Program-made: the position numbers and the translations under genes
Notes under the pieces: generated by a model
Databases searched by the model: none
What the model was told of the DNA's origin: nothing
Seen by the model: the letters and a program-made list of their open reading frames with translations, nothing else
NCBI RefSeq assembly: GCF_003751605.1
Contig: NZ_RJVJ01000003.1
Span: 558,001-622,000, forward strand
Length of the DNA: 64,000 nucleotides
Source: Kitasatospora cineracea
Lineage (GTDB): Bacteria > Actinomycetota > Actinomycetes > Streptomycetales > Streptomycetaceae
Reading direction: 5' to 3'
In this document: positions 1 to 7,824 of the stretch, piece after piece
Numbering within the stretch: position 1 is the first letter of the stretch
How the letters are laid out: the number at the start of each line of letters is the position of its first letter

Positions 1-229
1 GTTCGGCCGGGACGCCTCCCTGGTGCGCGTCCAGGCAGCGCCGGGCGGCCTCGGCGGCCAGCGGGCTGAACGAGGACGCCACGAACCCGGGCAGCACCGG
101 CGGTTCGAGATCCGCCGCGGACCGCGGCCACCGTCCCGCCGCCAGCACCCGCAGCCCGGCGGCGGCCGCGGCCGCGGGCAGGTCCTCGGGCCGCACGGCG
201 CTGTCCGCGGGCTGCGCGGCGCGGCTCAC
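1..229 (-). CDS. Second ketosynthase-like protein (KS/chain-length-factor type), 3' end outside window
   Basis: Only about the first 76 codons are visible. The GTG start at 229 overlaps the stop of the ketosynthase upstream (GTGA), so the two are probably translationally coupled. The visible peptide contains LPGFVASSFSPLAAEAARRC, which resembles the N-terminal part of the beta-ketoacyl synthase-like family that partners KS enzymes in type II and aryl-polyene-like systems. A KS/chain-length-factor pair would build a polyketide chain on the ACPs encoded just upstream. The active-site region lies beyond the window, so it cannot be said whether this protein is catalytic or a degenerate partner. 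Family call is inference from a short fragment. Confidence 0.55.
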   Translation of the reverse strand, partial: MSRAAQPADSAVRPEDLPAAAAAAGLRVLAAGRWPRSAADLEPPVLPGFVASSFSPLAAEAARRCLDAHQGGVPAE

Positions 230-1431
230 GGGAGGCCCACCAGCAGCGCGGTGTTCGCCCCGCCGAAGGCCGTGCTCAGGCTCAGCGCGTGACCGGCCCG
301 CACCGTCCCCGCCCCGGCCTCCGCGCCCGGGTCCACGCCAGGGCCCGTCCCCGCCCCCGTCGGCTCGCGGACCAGGTTCAGCGCGCAGTCCGGGTCCGGC
401 CCCAGCAGGCCCGCGTTCACCGGCAGCCGGCCCGCGCGCAACGCGGCCACGGTGACGACCAGTTCGAGCAGCGCCCCGGCCTCCAGGGCCTGGCCGTGCA
501 CCGACTTGGTCGAGGAGACCGGCACCCGGGCGGCGGCCGGGCCCAGGGCCAGATGCAGCGCGGCGGCCTCGGCCCGGTCGCCGAGCACGGTGCCCGCGCC
601 GTGCGCGTTCACGTACCCGACCCGCTCCGGGCCCACCCCGCCCCGGTGCAGCGCGGCCCCGATCGCCCGGGCCAGCCCCGCCCCGTCCGGCCGGGGCCGG
701 CAGACGTGGTGCGCGTCCCCCGCCCGGCCCCAACCGGTCAGCACCGCAAGGCAGTCGGCGCCCCGGGCGCGCGCCGCGTCCGCCGCCTCGACCACCACCG
801 CGGCCACCCCGTCCCCGAGCAGCAGCCCGGTCCGCCCGGCGCTGAACGGGCGCACCCGCCCGTCCCGGGCCAGCGCCCCGCCCGCGTCGAACACCGCGAA
901 CTGGTCCGCCTCCACCAGGTACCCGGCCGCCACCACCACCCGCTCCACCCGCCCGCGGGCCACCGCCGAAGCGGCGTCCGCGACCGCGTCGGCCGAGGCC
1001 GTGCAGCCCGAGGTGTACGCCCGCCCGGCCCCGGACAGGCCCGCCCGGCGGGCGACGGCCGCCGCGAAGGCGCCCGCCCCGTGCCCGGCCCGCTCCGCCG
1101 GAGCGGCCCGGGCCAGCGCCGGGTCACCGTGCACCGCCAGGTACAGCGGGCAGTCGGCCCGCCGGGCGGCGGACAGGCCCGCCGAAGCGCAGGCCGCCTC
1201 GATCGCCCGGTCCAACTCCCCTTCCAGCACCAGCGGTTCGGGGTGCACCGCGGCCCGGTCGACCCGCCGCCCGGACACCTCGAACCGCCCCACCGGCCCG
1301 AACGCCGCCCGCCCGTCCAGCGCCGCCCGCAGCAGCGGACGCACGCCCCGTCCGAACGCGCTCAGCACCCCCGTCCCGCAGACCACCACGGACCGGGGGC
1401 CCCGGCGGGCCGTCAGTACGGTGTCGGTCAT
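226..1431 (-). CDS. Beta-ketoacyl-ACP synthase (FabF-like ketosynthase)
   Basis: This 401-residue protein has the size and motifs of a decarboxylating ketosynthase. The nucleophile is Cys143 in TSGCTAS, and the two histidines are His277 in NAHGAGT and His312 in KSVHGQ, with Lys309 nearby. The Cys-His-His set appears intact. It should extend an acyl chain on a stand-alone ACP. The start is the ATG at 1431, preceded by a GAGAGGTG ribosome-binding sequence. It lies 108 bp after the second ACP gene and overlaps the next KS-like gene, so ligase, ACP, ACP, KS and KS form one leftward unit. The subtype (aryl-polyene, cinnamoyl or other type II PKS) cannot be fixed because the rest of the cluster is outside the window. 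Confidence 0.85.
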   Translation of the reverse strand: MTDTVLTARRGPRSVVVCGTGVLSAFGRGVRPLLRAALDGRAAFGPVGRFEVSGRRVDRAAVHPEPLVLEGELDRAIEAACASAGLSAARRADCPLYLAVHGDPALARAAPAERAGHGAGAFAAAVARRAGLSGAGRAYTSGCTASADAVADAASAVARGRVERVVVAAGYLVEADQFAVFDAGGALARDGRVRPFSAGRTGLLLGDGVAAVVVEAADAARARGADCLAVLTGWGRAGDAHHVCRPRPDGAGLARAIGAALHRGGVGPERVGYVNAHGAGTVLGDRAEAAALHLALGPAAARVPVSSTKSVHGQALEAGALLELVVTVAALRAGRLPVNAGLLGPDPDCALNLVREPTGAGTGPGVDPGAEAGAGTVRAGHALSLSTAFGGANTALLVGLP

Positions 1432-1539
1432 CGTCGGTCACCTCTCGATCCACTTGGTCAGCAAGGAAGTTGATGGTCCATCAGGTTCGTTCGGGCGGGA
1501 GTGGGTCGGCGATACGGCGCCGTCCCACGGCCCGCCGGC

Positions 1540-1770
1540 TCACCGCTGCGGTTCGGCCCGCAGCGCGCCCAGCAGCTCCGCCGCGTCGGACACCGTGGCG
1601 ATCCGGGCCAGCGTGTCGTCGTCCAGCCGCCGTCCGTGCCGCTGCTCGATCACGTGCGCCAGCCAGGCCAGCTCCATCGAGTCGACCCGCTCCGGCACCT
1701 CCTCCGGCGTCCGGCCGCCGAACTCCGCCAGCAGCAGCAGGACTTCGTCCCGCGCGGTCGCCGCACTCAC
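1540..1770 (-). CDS. Acyl carrier protein (second, 76 aa)
   Basis: A single small carrier domain. The phosphopantetheine attachment serine is most likely Ser31 in VDSMELAWL, which matches the ACP helix II pattern (DS followed by a hydrophobic residue). The GTG start at 1770 overlaps the stop of the preceding ACP gene as GTGA, which predicts coupled translation and roughly equal amounts of both carriers. It should carry an intermediate for the adjacent ketosynthase. Two consecutive discrete ACPs suggest separate jobs, for example starter loading and chain extension, but the sequence does not say which does what. Confidence 0.85.
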   Translation of the reverse strand: MSAATARDEVLLLLAEFGGRTPEEVPERVDSMELAWLAHVIEQRHGRRLDDDTLARIATVSDAAELLGALRAEPQR

Positions 1771-2087
1771 GCCGGGCCGCCCGCCACCGCGGCCCGCAGC
1801 CGGGCGGCCACCGCCGCGCCGAACCCGCCGACCGTCATGGTGCCGAGCTGCTCCGCCTCGTCGTCCTCGAACCGGACGCCGAAGCGCTCCTCGACCCGCA
1901 CGCCCAGCTCGGCCAGCGCCAGCGACTCCAGGTCCGCGCCGGCCGGGCCGAGCGGGGTGTCGTCGTCGACCTCGCTGGTGTCGTAGTTCATCTCGCGCAG
2001 CGCGGCCAGCACGAACGCGCGGATCTCCGCCGGGGAGGCCGGGGAGGCCGTGCCGGGGGTCGCTTCGGAGGTGGTTCCAGTGGACAT
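1767..2087 (-). CDS. Acyl carrier protein (first, 106 aa)
   Basis: Stand-alone carrier protein with the pantetheine serine at Ser55 in GADLESLALAEL. The first 20 residues are a Ser/Thr/Pro/Ala-rich extension. The core then follows the four-helix ACP pattern and has an acidic recognition face (EVDDDTP). The ATG at 2087 lies 85 bp beyond the ligase stop, and its own stop overlaps the next ACP gene. Position directly after the acyl-AMP ligase makes it the likeliest acceptor of the activated starter acid. That pairing is inference from gene order. Confidence 0.85.
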   Translation of the reverse strand: MSTGTTSEATPGTASPASPAEIRAFVLAALREMNYDTSEVDDDTPLGPAGADLESLALAELGVRVEERFGVRFEDDEAEQLGTMTVGGFGAAVAARLRAAVAGGPA

Positions 2088-2172
2088 CGCCGCTTCTTCC
2101 TTCTCGTGTCTCGATCAGATGAGGGGTCCTGGCATCAGGCGCCGGGACCCGGTCAGCTCGGGCGGGTTCGGT

Positions 2173-3660
2173 TCAGGCCCGCCGGGCGGCACCCGCCGCA
2201 CCCGCCGCAGTTGCTGCACCCGCGGCACCCGCCGCCGCCGCAGCGGCCAGCGCGGACCGGTCGCGGACCGGCTTCCCGGTGGCGGTGCGCGGCAGTTGCT
2301 CCAGCACGTGCAGCAGCCGGGGCCGCTTGTACGCGGCCAGCTGCTCGGCCAGCCGCTCCTCCACCCGGGCCGCGCTGCCGCCGGGGGCGAGCACCAGGTA
2401 GGCCTCGATCGCGGAGCCGTGCAGGACGACGGCGGACTCGACCTCGGGCAGGGCGGCCACGGCGTGCTCGACCTCGGTCAGGTCGACCTTCAGGCCGCCG
2501 ATCGACACCTGCGAGTCCAGCCGCCCCCGTACCCGGACCCGACCGGTGCCGGGGTCGACATCGGCGCCGTCCCGGGTGCGCAGCCAGCCGTCGGCCCAGC
2601 GGTCCGCGCCGACCGGGTCCAGGTACGGCGAGTGCGCGGCGGAGACCAGCAGTTCGCCGTCCACCGCGCACACGCCGAGGCCCGGCGCCGGGGTCAGTTC
2701 GGGGCGGTGCGCGCCGTGCAGGTCGGTGGCGATCACGCCGACCTCGGTCATCCCGTACATGCTGCCAAGCCGCACGCCGTACCGGTCCACGAAGGCGTCG
2801 TGCACCTGCGCGCGGACCGGCTCGCCGCCGGTGGTCATGCCGGTGAGCTGGGGCAGCCGGGGCGGGTCGGCCGCCCAGCCGAGCAGCTCCAGGTGGAACG
2901 GGACGCCCAGCAGGGTGGTCGGCTCGGGGCCGGCCGCGACGGCGGCCAGCACGCCGTCCGCCGTCACCCGCCCGGGGAAGGCCAGCCGCACCCCGGCGTG
3001 CAGGCAGTGCAGCAGGCCGCCGACCAGGCCGAGCACGTGCACCGGCGAGGCCAGCGACACCATCCGCTCGCCCGCCCGCGGCACCCCGTCGATCCGTTCG
3101 TACCGGCCGAGTTCGGCGACCAGGTCGGCCGCCGTCCGCCCGATCACCTTCGCCGGACCGGTCGACCCCGAGCTGAACTGCACCAGCGCGTGCGGCCCCT
3201 CGGCCGGCCGGCCCGGCCGGGCGGTGACCACCGGCCGCTGCCGGTAGTGGCCGCGGGCCGGACCGCCGGACACCGGGTGCTCGGCCGTGACCACCACCTG
3301 CGGCTCCAGCCGGGCCAGCGCCCGCTCGGCCTCGAACGCGGTCAGCCGGTGGTCGAGCAGCGCCGCCCGGGCCCCGGTCCGCCAGCTCGCCAGCAGCTCG
3401 GCCACCAGCGCCAACGAGGGCGCCAGCCGGATCGCCACCGACCCGCCCCGGCGCAGCCCGGCCGCGCCCAGCACGGCCTGCCGCTCCCGGACCAGCCGGC
3501 GCAGCTCGTCCCGGGTCACCGGGGCGTCGAAGAAGAGACAGGGCTCGCCGCCCGGGCCGGCCAGGAGCACCTCGTCGACCCATTCGGGGTCGAGCGCTCC
3601 CGGCGAGACGGGTGGGAGCGCTCCCACGCTGCTCGTCGGAGCTGCCGAAACGTCTTTCAC
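2173..3660 (-). CDS. Acyl-AMP ligase (ANL superfamily), starter-unit activation
   Basis: A 495-residue stand-alone adenylating enzyme. The phosphate-binding loop is FSSGSTGPAKV, the acyl-adenylate motif is GSMYGMTEVG, and a C-terminal hinge and catalytic lysine region is seen in LPRTATGKPVR. It lacks NRPS condensation or carrier domains, and its substrate pocket is not an amino-acid code I recognise, so it most likely activates a carboxylic acid and loads it onto a neighbouring ACP. The C-terminus is an unusual run of alanines and glycines. The GTG start at 3660 follows a GGAAGAGG sequence at slightly long spacing. A CebR-like palindrome lies 34-49 bp inside the coding region. It heads the leftward operon. 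Confidence 0.8.
   Translation of the reverse strand: MKDVSAAPTSSVGALPPVSPGALDPEWVDEVLLAGPGGEPCLFFDAPVTRDELRRLVRERQAVLGAAGLRRGGSVAIRLAPSLALVAELLASWRTGARAALLDHRLTAFEAERALARLEPQVVVTAEHPVSGGPARGHYRQRPVVTARPGRPAEGPHALVQFSSGSTGPAKVIGRTAADLVAELGRYERIDGVPRAGERMVSLASPVHVLGLVGGLLHCLHAGVRLAFPGRVTADGVLAAVAAGPEPTTLLGVPFHLELLGWAADPPRLPQLTGMTTGGEPVRAQVHDAFVDRYGVRLGSMYGMTEVGVIATDLHGAHRPELTPAPGLGVCAVDGELLVSAAHSPYLDPVGADRWADGWLRTRDGADVDPGTGRVRVRGRLDSQVSIGGLKVDLTEVEHAVAALPEVESAVVLHGSAIEAYLVLAPGGSAARVEERLAEQLAAYKRPRLLHVLEQLPRTATGKPVRDRSALAAAAAAGAAGAATAAGAAGAARRA
3612..3627. promoter_or_regulatory. CebR/LacI-family operator-like palindrome inside ligase gene
   Basis: GTGGGAGCGCTCCCAC is a perfect 16-bp palindrome containing TGGGAGCGCTCCCA, the published consensus site for CebR, the cello-oligosaccharide-responsive repressor of Streptomyces. 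It lies just after the ligase start codon. CebR sites inside coding sequence are known from the thaxtomin cluster, so an intragenic site is not disqualifying. No cebR gene is in the window. Confidence 0.55.
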
Positions 3661-3754
3661 GGTGAATCAGAACCTCTTCCGGATCGCGCCGCCGGTCGCG
3701 TCGCCGGTCAAGCCGGTCGCGGTCGTGGGGAACCTGTGAAATTCCCACGCCGAA

Positions 3755-3796
3755 CTTTCATCGCTCAATTGACCGGGTGTCAAGACCTGTCACCCG
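3755..3796 (-). promoter_or_regulatory. Possible promoter and inverted repeat for the ligase operon
   Basis: On the minus strand, TTGACA (3783-3778) is followed 17 nt later by TGAAAG (3760-3755). The -35 box is good and the -10 box poor. The -35 overlaps one arm of an inverted repeat, CGGGTG (3774-3779) and CACCCG (3791-3796), which could be an operator. It is about 95 bp upstream of the ligase GTG. Confidence 0.3.
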
Positions 3797-3847
3797 AATC
3801 GAATTCCACCGGCCGGTCGGACCGGCGGGAGGGATCGGCCGACCGCG

Positions 3848-3876
3848 TTGACGAGGGACCACCCCGTCGCTAGTGT
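3848..3876 (+). promoter_or_regulatory. Housekeeping-sigma promoter for methyltransferase/glycosyltransferase operon
   Basis: TTGACG at 3848-3853 and TAGTGT at 3871-3876 are separated by exactly 17 nt, a good match to HrdB-type promoters. Transcription would start near 3883 and leave a leader of about 260 nt before the methyltransferase. Nothing else in that leader could be assigned. Confidence 0.5.
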
Positions 3877-4145
3877 GACCGCCGGTTGGCCAACTTGCCT
3901 GGTACGGCAGCATGTTGCCAGCCCCTGACCGTCCGTCTGCTGACTGTGCGTCAGCCCTGGTCGGCGGCCCTCCGAGCACGGCCACCCCTGCGGGTGGCGT
4001 GTCTTCCGCATGCCCACGGACCCTTTGTCCGGCGGGGCGATCATGCGATGGACCAGACCAATCCGGTGTTATCGCGCCTATTTCCGCGGCCTTTTCGGCT
4101 GCCATTTTTGAGCGCATCCATGTCAACTCAGCGAGGATCGGCCCA

Positions 4146-5060
4146 GTGGAACCTGCAGTGGAAGCAGCCCGGGAACCCGCACCGCGACCGGTCGCCGGCA
4201 GCGGCCTGAACCCGGCCGTCGAGCGCTACTACGACATCACCCTCGACCTGTACGAGGACCTGTGGGGCGAACACGTCCACCACGGCTACTGGGACGAGGG
4301 CCAGAGCCCCGCCCAGGACGGCGCCGACCGGCACGCCGCCACCGACCGCCTGGTCCGCGAACTGATCACGCACGCCGCCGTCCCGGCCGGCTCCCGGATC
4401 CTCGACGTCGGCTGCGGCATCGGCGGCCCCGCCCTCCACCTGGCCGGCCCGCACGGCTGCACCGTCGAAGGCGTCACGCTCAGCGCCCGCCAGGCCGCCC
4501 GCGCCAACCAGAAGGCCGCCGACGCCGGACTCGCCCACCGCGCCCGCTTCCACCAGCAGGACGCCCTCTCCACCGGCCACCCCGACGCGTCCTTCGACGT
4601 GCTCTGGGCGATGGAGAGCCTGATGCACCTCGCCGACCGCCCCGCGTTCTTCGCCGAGGCCCACCGCCTGCTCCGCCCCGGCGGCACCCTCGCCGTCGCC
4701 ACCTGGGCCGTCCGCGACGGCGCCCTCGACCCCGACGAGCAGGAACTCGTCCGGCAGATCCTGCTCCACCAGGTGATGCCCGACTTCTCCTCCCTCGAGG
4801 AACACGAACACCTCGCCCGCACCGCCGGCTTCACCGACATCGCCGTCGCCGACTGGAGCCGCGCCGTCGCCAACTCCTGGGACCCGGGCTTCGCCCGCAT
4901 CCCGCAGCTCGACCGCGGACCGGCCGCGATGCGCGACCTGGCCCGCGCCCGCGGCGTCGACGTCCTCGGCTTCTTCCACGCCGGCCCCCTGATGAAGAAG
5001 GGCTTCGACACCGGCGTCATCACCTACGGCGCCCTCCGAGCCGTCAAACCCCGGCCATGA
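4146..5060 (+). CDS. SAM-dependent methyltransferase (gamma-tocopherol-MT/RebM-like)
   Basis: A 304-residue class I methyltransferase. The SAM-binding motif is LDVGCGIGGPALHL, and the N-terminal YYDITLDLYEDLWGEHVHHG stretch is typical of the gamma-tocopherol methyltransferase and sugar O-methyltransferase group. The GTG start at 4146 is chosen because GAGGA at 4133-4137 sits 8 nt upstream and the family homology begins soon after. An open frame continues upstream to 3912 but lacks family features. Its stop overlaps the start of the glycosyltransferase fusion (ATGA). The likely role is C- or O-methylation of the polyketide or of its sugar; the acceptor is not evident. Confidence 0.85.
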   Translation: MEPAVEAAREPAPRPVAGSGLNPAVERYYDITLDLYEDLWGEHVHHGYWDEGQSPAQDGADRHAATDRLVRELITHAAVPAGSRILDVGCGIGGPALHLAGPHGCTVEGVTLSARQAARANQKAADAGLAHRARFHQQDALSTGHPDASFDVLWAMESLMHLADRPAFFAEAHRLLRPGGTLAVATWAVRDGALDPDEQELVRQILLHQVMPDFSSLEEHEHLARTAGFTDIAVADWSRAVANSWDPGFARIPQLDRGPAAMRDLARARGVDVLGFFHAGPLMKKGFDTGVITYGALRAVKPRP

Positions 5061-7030
5061 CCCCGGCCATGACCCCGGCCATGACCCCGCACCCCCTGCC
5101 GCCCCTGCTGCGCGAGATCGCCGAACTCCTGCGCACCGTCCTCGACCAGGACCCCGCCTGGACCGGCACCCTCACCCCCGACACCCTCCTGGACGCCGAA
5201 CTCCACCTGGAGAGCCACGACCTGGCCGCCTGGAGCCTCGCCCTGCGCACCCGCTACGGCCCCACCGCCGACCTCGCCACCCACCTCACCACCCTCGACC
5301 TCGACGCCCTCACCACCCTCACCCTCGCGGACGTCGCCGCCCTCGCCGCGCCCGGAGCCACCGGCGCTCCGCGCCCGGGGTCGGGTCCGCGCCCGGGTCC
5401 GGAGCCGGTGGTCGACGAGGCGTCAGGCCGTGGCGCGGACGAGGATGCCGGGCGCCCGGTGCGCGTGTCGCCGGGGGCCGCAGGCCGGGCGGCCGGGCCG
5501 AGTGCGGGTGCCGCGGCTGCCGCGGTTGCCGCCGACGGGGCGTCAGCACCCGGCGCTGCCGGCGACGACCCGGACCCGGTGCCGACCGGCGCTGCGGCCC
5601 CCGTCCGTGCCGTGGCCCCCGCGCGTGCCGTGGCGCCGCTGTCGCCTGCCGCCCCGCCGGCTCCTCCGCCCCTGTCGGCCGCCGTTCCGCCGTCCCCGCC
5701 ACCCTCCTCGCCCGCCGTCCGTCCGTCGCCTTCCCCGCCCCCCGCCACCGGGGCCGGGCGCGGGCGCTTCCTGTTCGTCTCGTTGCCGCTGTTCGGGCAC
5801 GTGCACCCGCTCGCGGCCGTGGCGCGGGAGCTGGTGGGGCGCGGGCACGAGGTGGTGTGGGCCGGGTCGGAGGCGTTCCTGCGGCCGCTGGTGGGGGAGG
5901 CGGCGGTGATCGCGCCGATCCCGCTGCGGGCGCACCGGGGGCAGGCCGACCACGGGATGGCGGCGGCCCGGTCCCGCTGGGAGGGGTACATCGTTCCGCA
6001 CGCCCGGCACACACTGCCCGGGATCGAGCGGGCGGTGGCCGCCTTCCAGCCCGACGTCCTGGCCGTCGACCAGCACGCCGTGGCCGGGGCCCTCGCCGCG
6101 CACCGGGCCGGCCTGCCGTGGGCCTCCCTCGCGCCCACCACGATGGAGCTGACCCGCCCGTACCGGACGGCCGCGCCCCGGGTCGAGGAGTGGATCGAGC
6201 GGCGGATGGCCGACATGTGGACCGCCGCCGGGCTGCCCGGCCCGCCCCCGCACGACCTGCGCTTCTCGCCGCACCTGCTGATCGGCTTCACCGGCGAGGC
6301 CCTCACCGGCCCGCTGCCCCGGCCGGACAACGCCGTCCTGGTCGGCCCGGCGCTCGCCGCCCGGGAGCCGGACCGCGACTTCCCGTGGGAGTGGCTCGAC
6401 CCGACCCGCCGCCAGGTGCTGGTCACCGTCGGCACGCTCTCCCTGGACCTCGCCGCCGACTTCCACGCCCGGATGGTCGAGGCGCTGCGCCCGCTCGGCG
6501 ACCGCCTCCAGGCGATCGTCGCGGCCCCCGACGGCACGGTCGCCGACCCGCCCCCGCACGTCCTGGTCCGGCCCCGGGTACCGGTGCTCGAACTGATGCC
6601 CCATCTGGACGCGGTGGTCAGCCACGGCGGCCTGAACACCGTCTGCGAGGCACTCGCCCACGGCGTGCCGCTGCTGGTCGCCCCGATCAAGGGCGACCAG
6701 CCGATCAACGCCGCCCAGGTCGCGGCGGCCGGCGCCGGCCGCCGGGTCCGGTTCGCGCACGCCCGCCCGCAGACCCTGCGCACCGAACTGCTGGCCGTCC
6801 TGGACGACCCCGCGCACGCCGCCGCGGCCCGCCGGATCAAGGAGTCCTTCGCCGCGGCCGGCGGCGCCCGGGCCGCCGCCGACCACCTGGAGACCCTACT
6901 CCCGCCCGCCCCTGACCCCGCCCGCCCCGGCCCGCTCCTCCGACGGCCGCACGCCCCGGCCCGCCCCTCCGACGGCCGGACGCCGAGCCCCTCCGACGCC
7001 CCGAACAGGACAGGAAACGCCCACCCGTGA
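5057..7030 (+). CDS. Carrier-protein/glycosyltransferase fusion (ACP - Pro/Ala linker - UGT/MGT-type GT)
   Basis: A 657-residue protein with two unlike parts. Residues about 14-95 look like a carrier domain, with the candidate pantetheine serine at Ser53 in LHLESHDLAAW. Residues about 95-233 are a low-complexity Ala/Pro/Gly linker. From about 234 it is a GT-B macrolide/UDP-glycosyltransferase with FGHVHPLAAVARELVGRGHE and the nucleotide-sugar motif around His523 (VVSHGGLNTVCEALAHGVPL). The first of three tandem in-frame ATGs overlaps the methyltransferase stop, and its own stop overlaps the permease start. It plausibly glycosylates a product held on, or recruited by, the carrier domain. The fusion could be confirmed by pantetheine attachment; the ACP call rests on a weak motif. 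Confidence 0.75.
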   Translation: MTPAMTPAMTPHPLPPLLREIAELLRTVLDQDPAWTGTLTPDTLLDAELHLESHDLAAWSLALRTRYGPTADLATHLTTLDLDALTTLTLADVAALAAPGATGAPRPGSGPRPGPEPVVDEASGRGADEDAGRPVRVSPGAAGRAAGPSAGAAAAAVAADGASAPGAAGDDPDPVPTGAAAPVRAVAPARAVAPLSPAAPPAPPPLSAAVPPSPPPSSPAVRPSPSPPPATGAGRGRFLFVSLPLFGHVHPLAAVARELVGRGHEVVWAGSEAFLRPLVGEAAVIAPIPLRAHRGQADHGMAAARSRWEGYIVPHARHTLPGIERAVAAFQPDVLAVDQHAVAGALAAHRAGLPWASLAPTTMELTRPYRTAAPRVEEWIERRMADMWTAAGLPGPPPHDLRFSPHLLIGFTGEALTGPLPRPDNAVLVGPALAAREPDRDFPWEWLDPTRRQVLVTVGTLSLDLAADFHARMVEALRPLGDRLQAIVAAPDGTVADPPPHVLVRPRVPVLELMPHLDAVVSHGGLNTVCEALAHGVPLLVAPIKGDQPINAAQVAAAGAGRRVRFAHARPQTLRTELLAVLDDPAHAAAARRIKESFAAAGGARAAADHLETLLPPAPDPARPGPLLRRPHAPARPSDGRTPSPSDAPNRTGNAHP

Positions 7031-7791
7031 AAAGCCTCCGCGACACCTGGCTGGTGTTCCAGCGCCACCTGCTGCTGCTGGCCCGCTCCCCGCTGCAGAT
7101 CTTCCTCGGGGTGGCCCAACCCGTCGTCTACCTCGCCCTGTTCGCCCCGCTGCTCAAGCCCGCGCTGGCCTCGATGGGCGCGGGCACGATGGCCGACGCC
7201 TACCGGATCTACGTCCCCGGCATGCTGGTCGCGCTGGCCCTCGGCGGCGGCCTGTACGTCGGCTTCGGTCTGCTCGCCGAACTCGGCTCCGGCGTGATCG
7301 AACGGGCCCGGGTCACCCCGGTCAGCCGGGTCGCGCTGCTGCTCGGCCGCTCGCTGCGGGACGTGGTGGTGCTGGCCGTCCAGGCCGCGGTGATCATCGT
7401 GCTGGCGATCCCGCTCGGCCTGCTGGTGCGCGTCCCGGACCTGCTGCTGGCCTACCTGCTGCTCGCGCTGATCTCGCTGACCAGCTCCGCGGTCTCCTAC
7501 GGCCTGGCGCTCAAGGTCGGCAACCCGGACGTGCTGGGCCAGCTGGTCAACAACCTCGCCCAGCCGCTGATGCTGCTCTCCGGCACCCTGCTGCCGCTCG
7601 CGCTGGCCCCGCTGTGGCTGCGCCGGGTCTCCGACTGGAACCCGTTCAGCTGGGCGGTGGTCGGCATGCGCGAACTGTTCGCCGGCCACCCCGGCGACCC
7701 CGCGGTGTGGCGCAGCCTCGCCCTGATGGCGGCCGTCGCGCTCGCCGCCCTGCTCTGGTCGGCCCGCCGCTTCGCCCGCACCGTCCGCTGA
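7027..7791 (+). CDS. ABC-2 type exporter permease (DrrB-like)
   Basis: A 254-residue integral membrane protein with about six hydrophobic segments and the ABC-2 permease pattern (LNPFSW-like DWNPFSWAVVGMRELF near the end). The GTG start at 7027 overlaps the stop of the glycosyltransferase as GTGA, so it is co-translated with the biosynthetic genes. With the ATPase that follows it should form a two-component drug/antibiotic exporter of the daunorubicin DrrAB class, and its likely cargo is the glycosylated product. Self-resistance is inference from context. Confidence 0.88.
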   Translation: MKSLRDTWLVFQRHLLLLARSPLQIFLGVAQPVVYLALFAPLLKPALASMGAGTMADAYRIYVPGMLVALALGGGLYVGFGLLAELGSGVIERARVTPVSRVALLLGRSLRDVVVLAVQAAVIIVLAIPLGLLVRVPDLLLAYLLLALISLTSSAVSYGLALKVGNPDVLGQLVNNLAQPLMLLSGTLLPLALAPLWLRRVSDWNPFSWAVVGMRELFAGHPGDPAVWRSLALMAAVALAALLWSARRFARTVR

Positions 7792-7824
7792 CCCCGTCCC
7801 CCCGTCACCCCCCGAAGGACCCAG

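Noticed and set aside
3912-4145. Longer N-terminus for the methyltransferase from an ATG at 3912
   Set aside because: The extension has no family similarity and would include little more than the region just after a good promoter; GAGGA before the GTG at 4146 decides the start.
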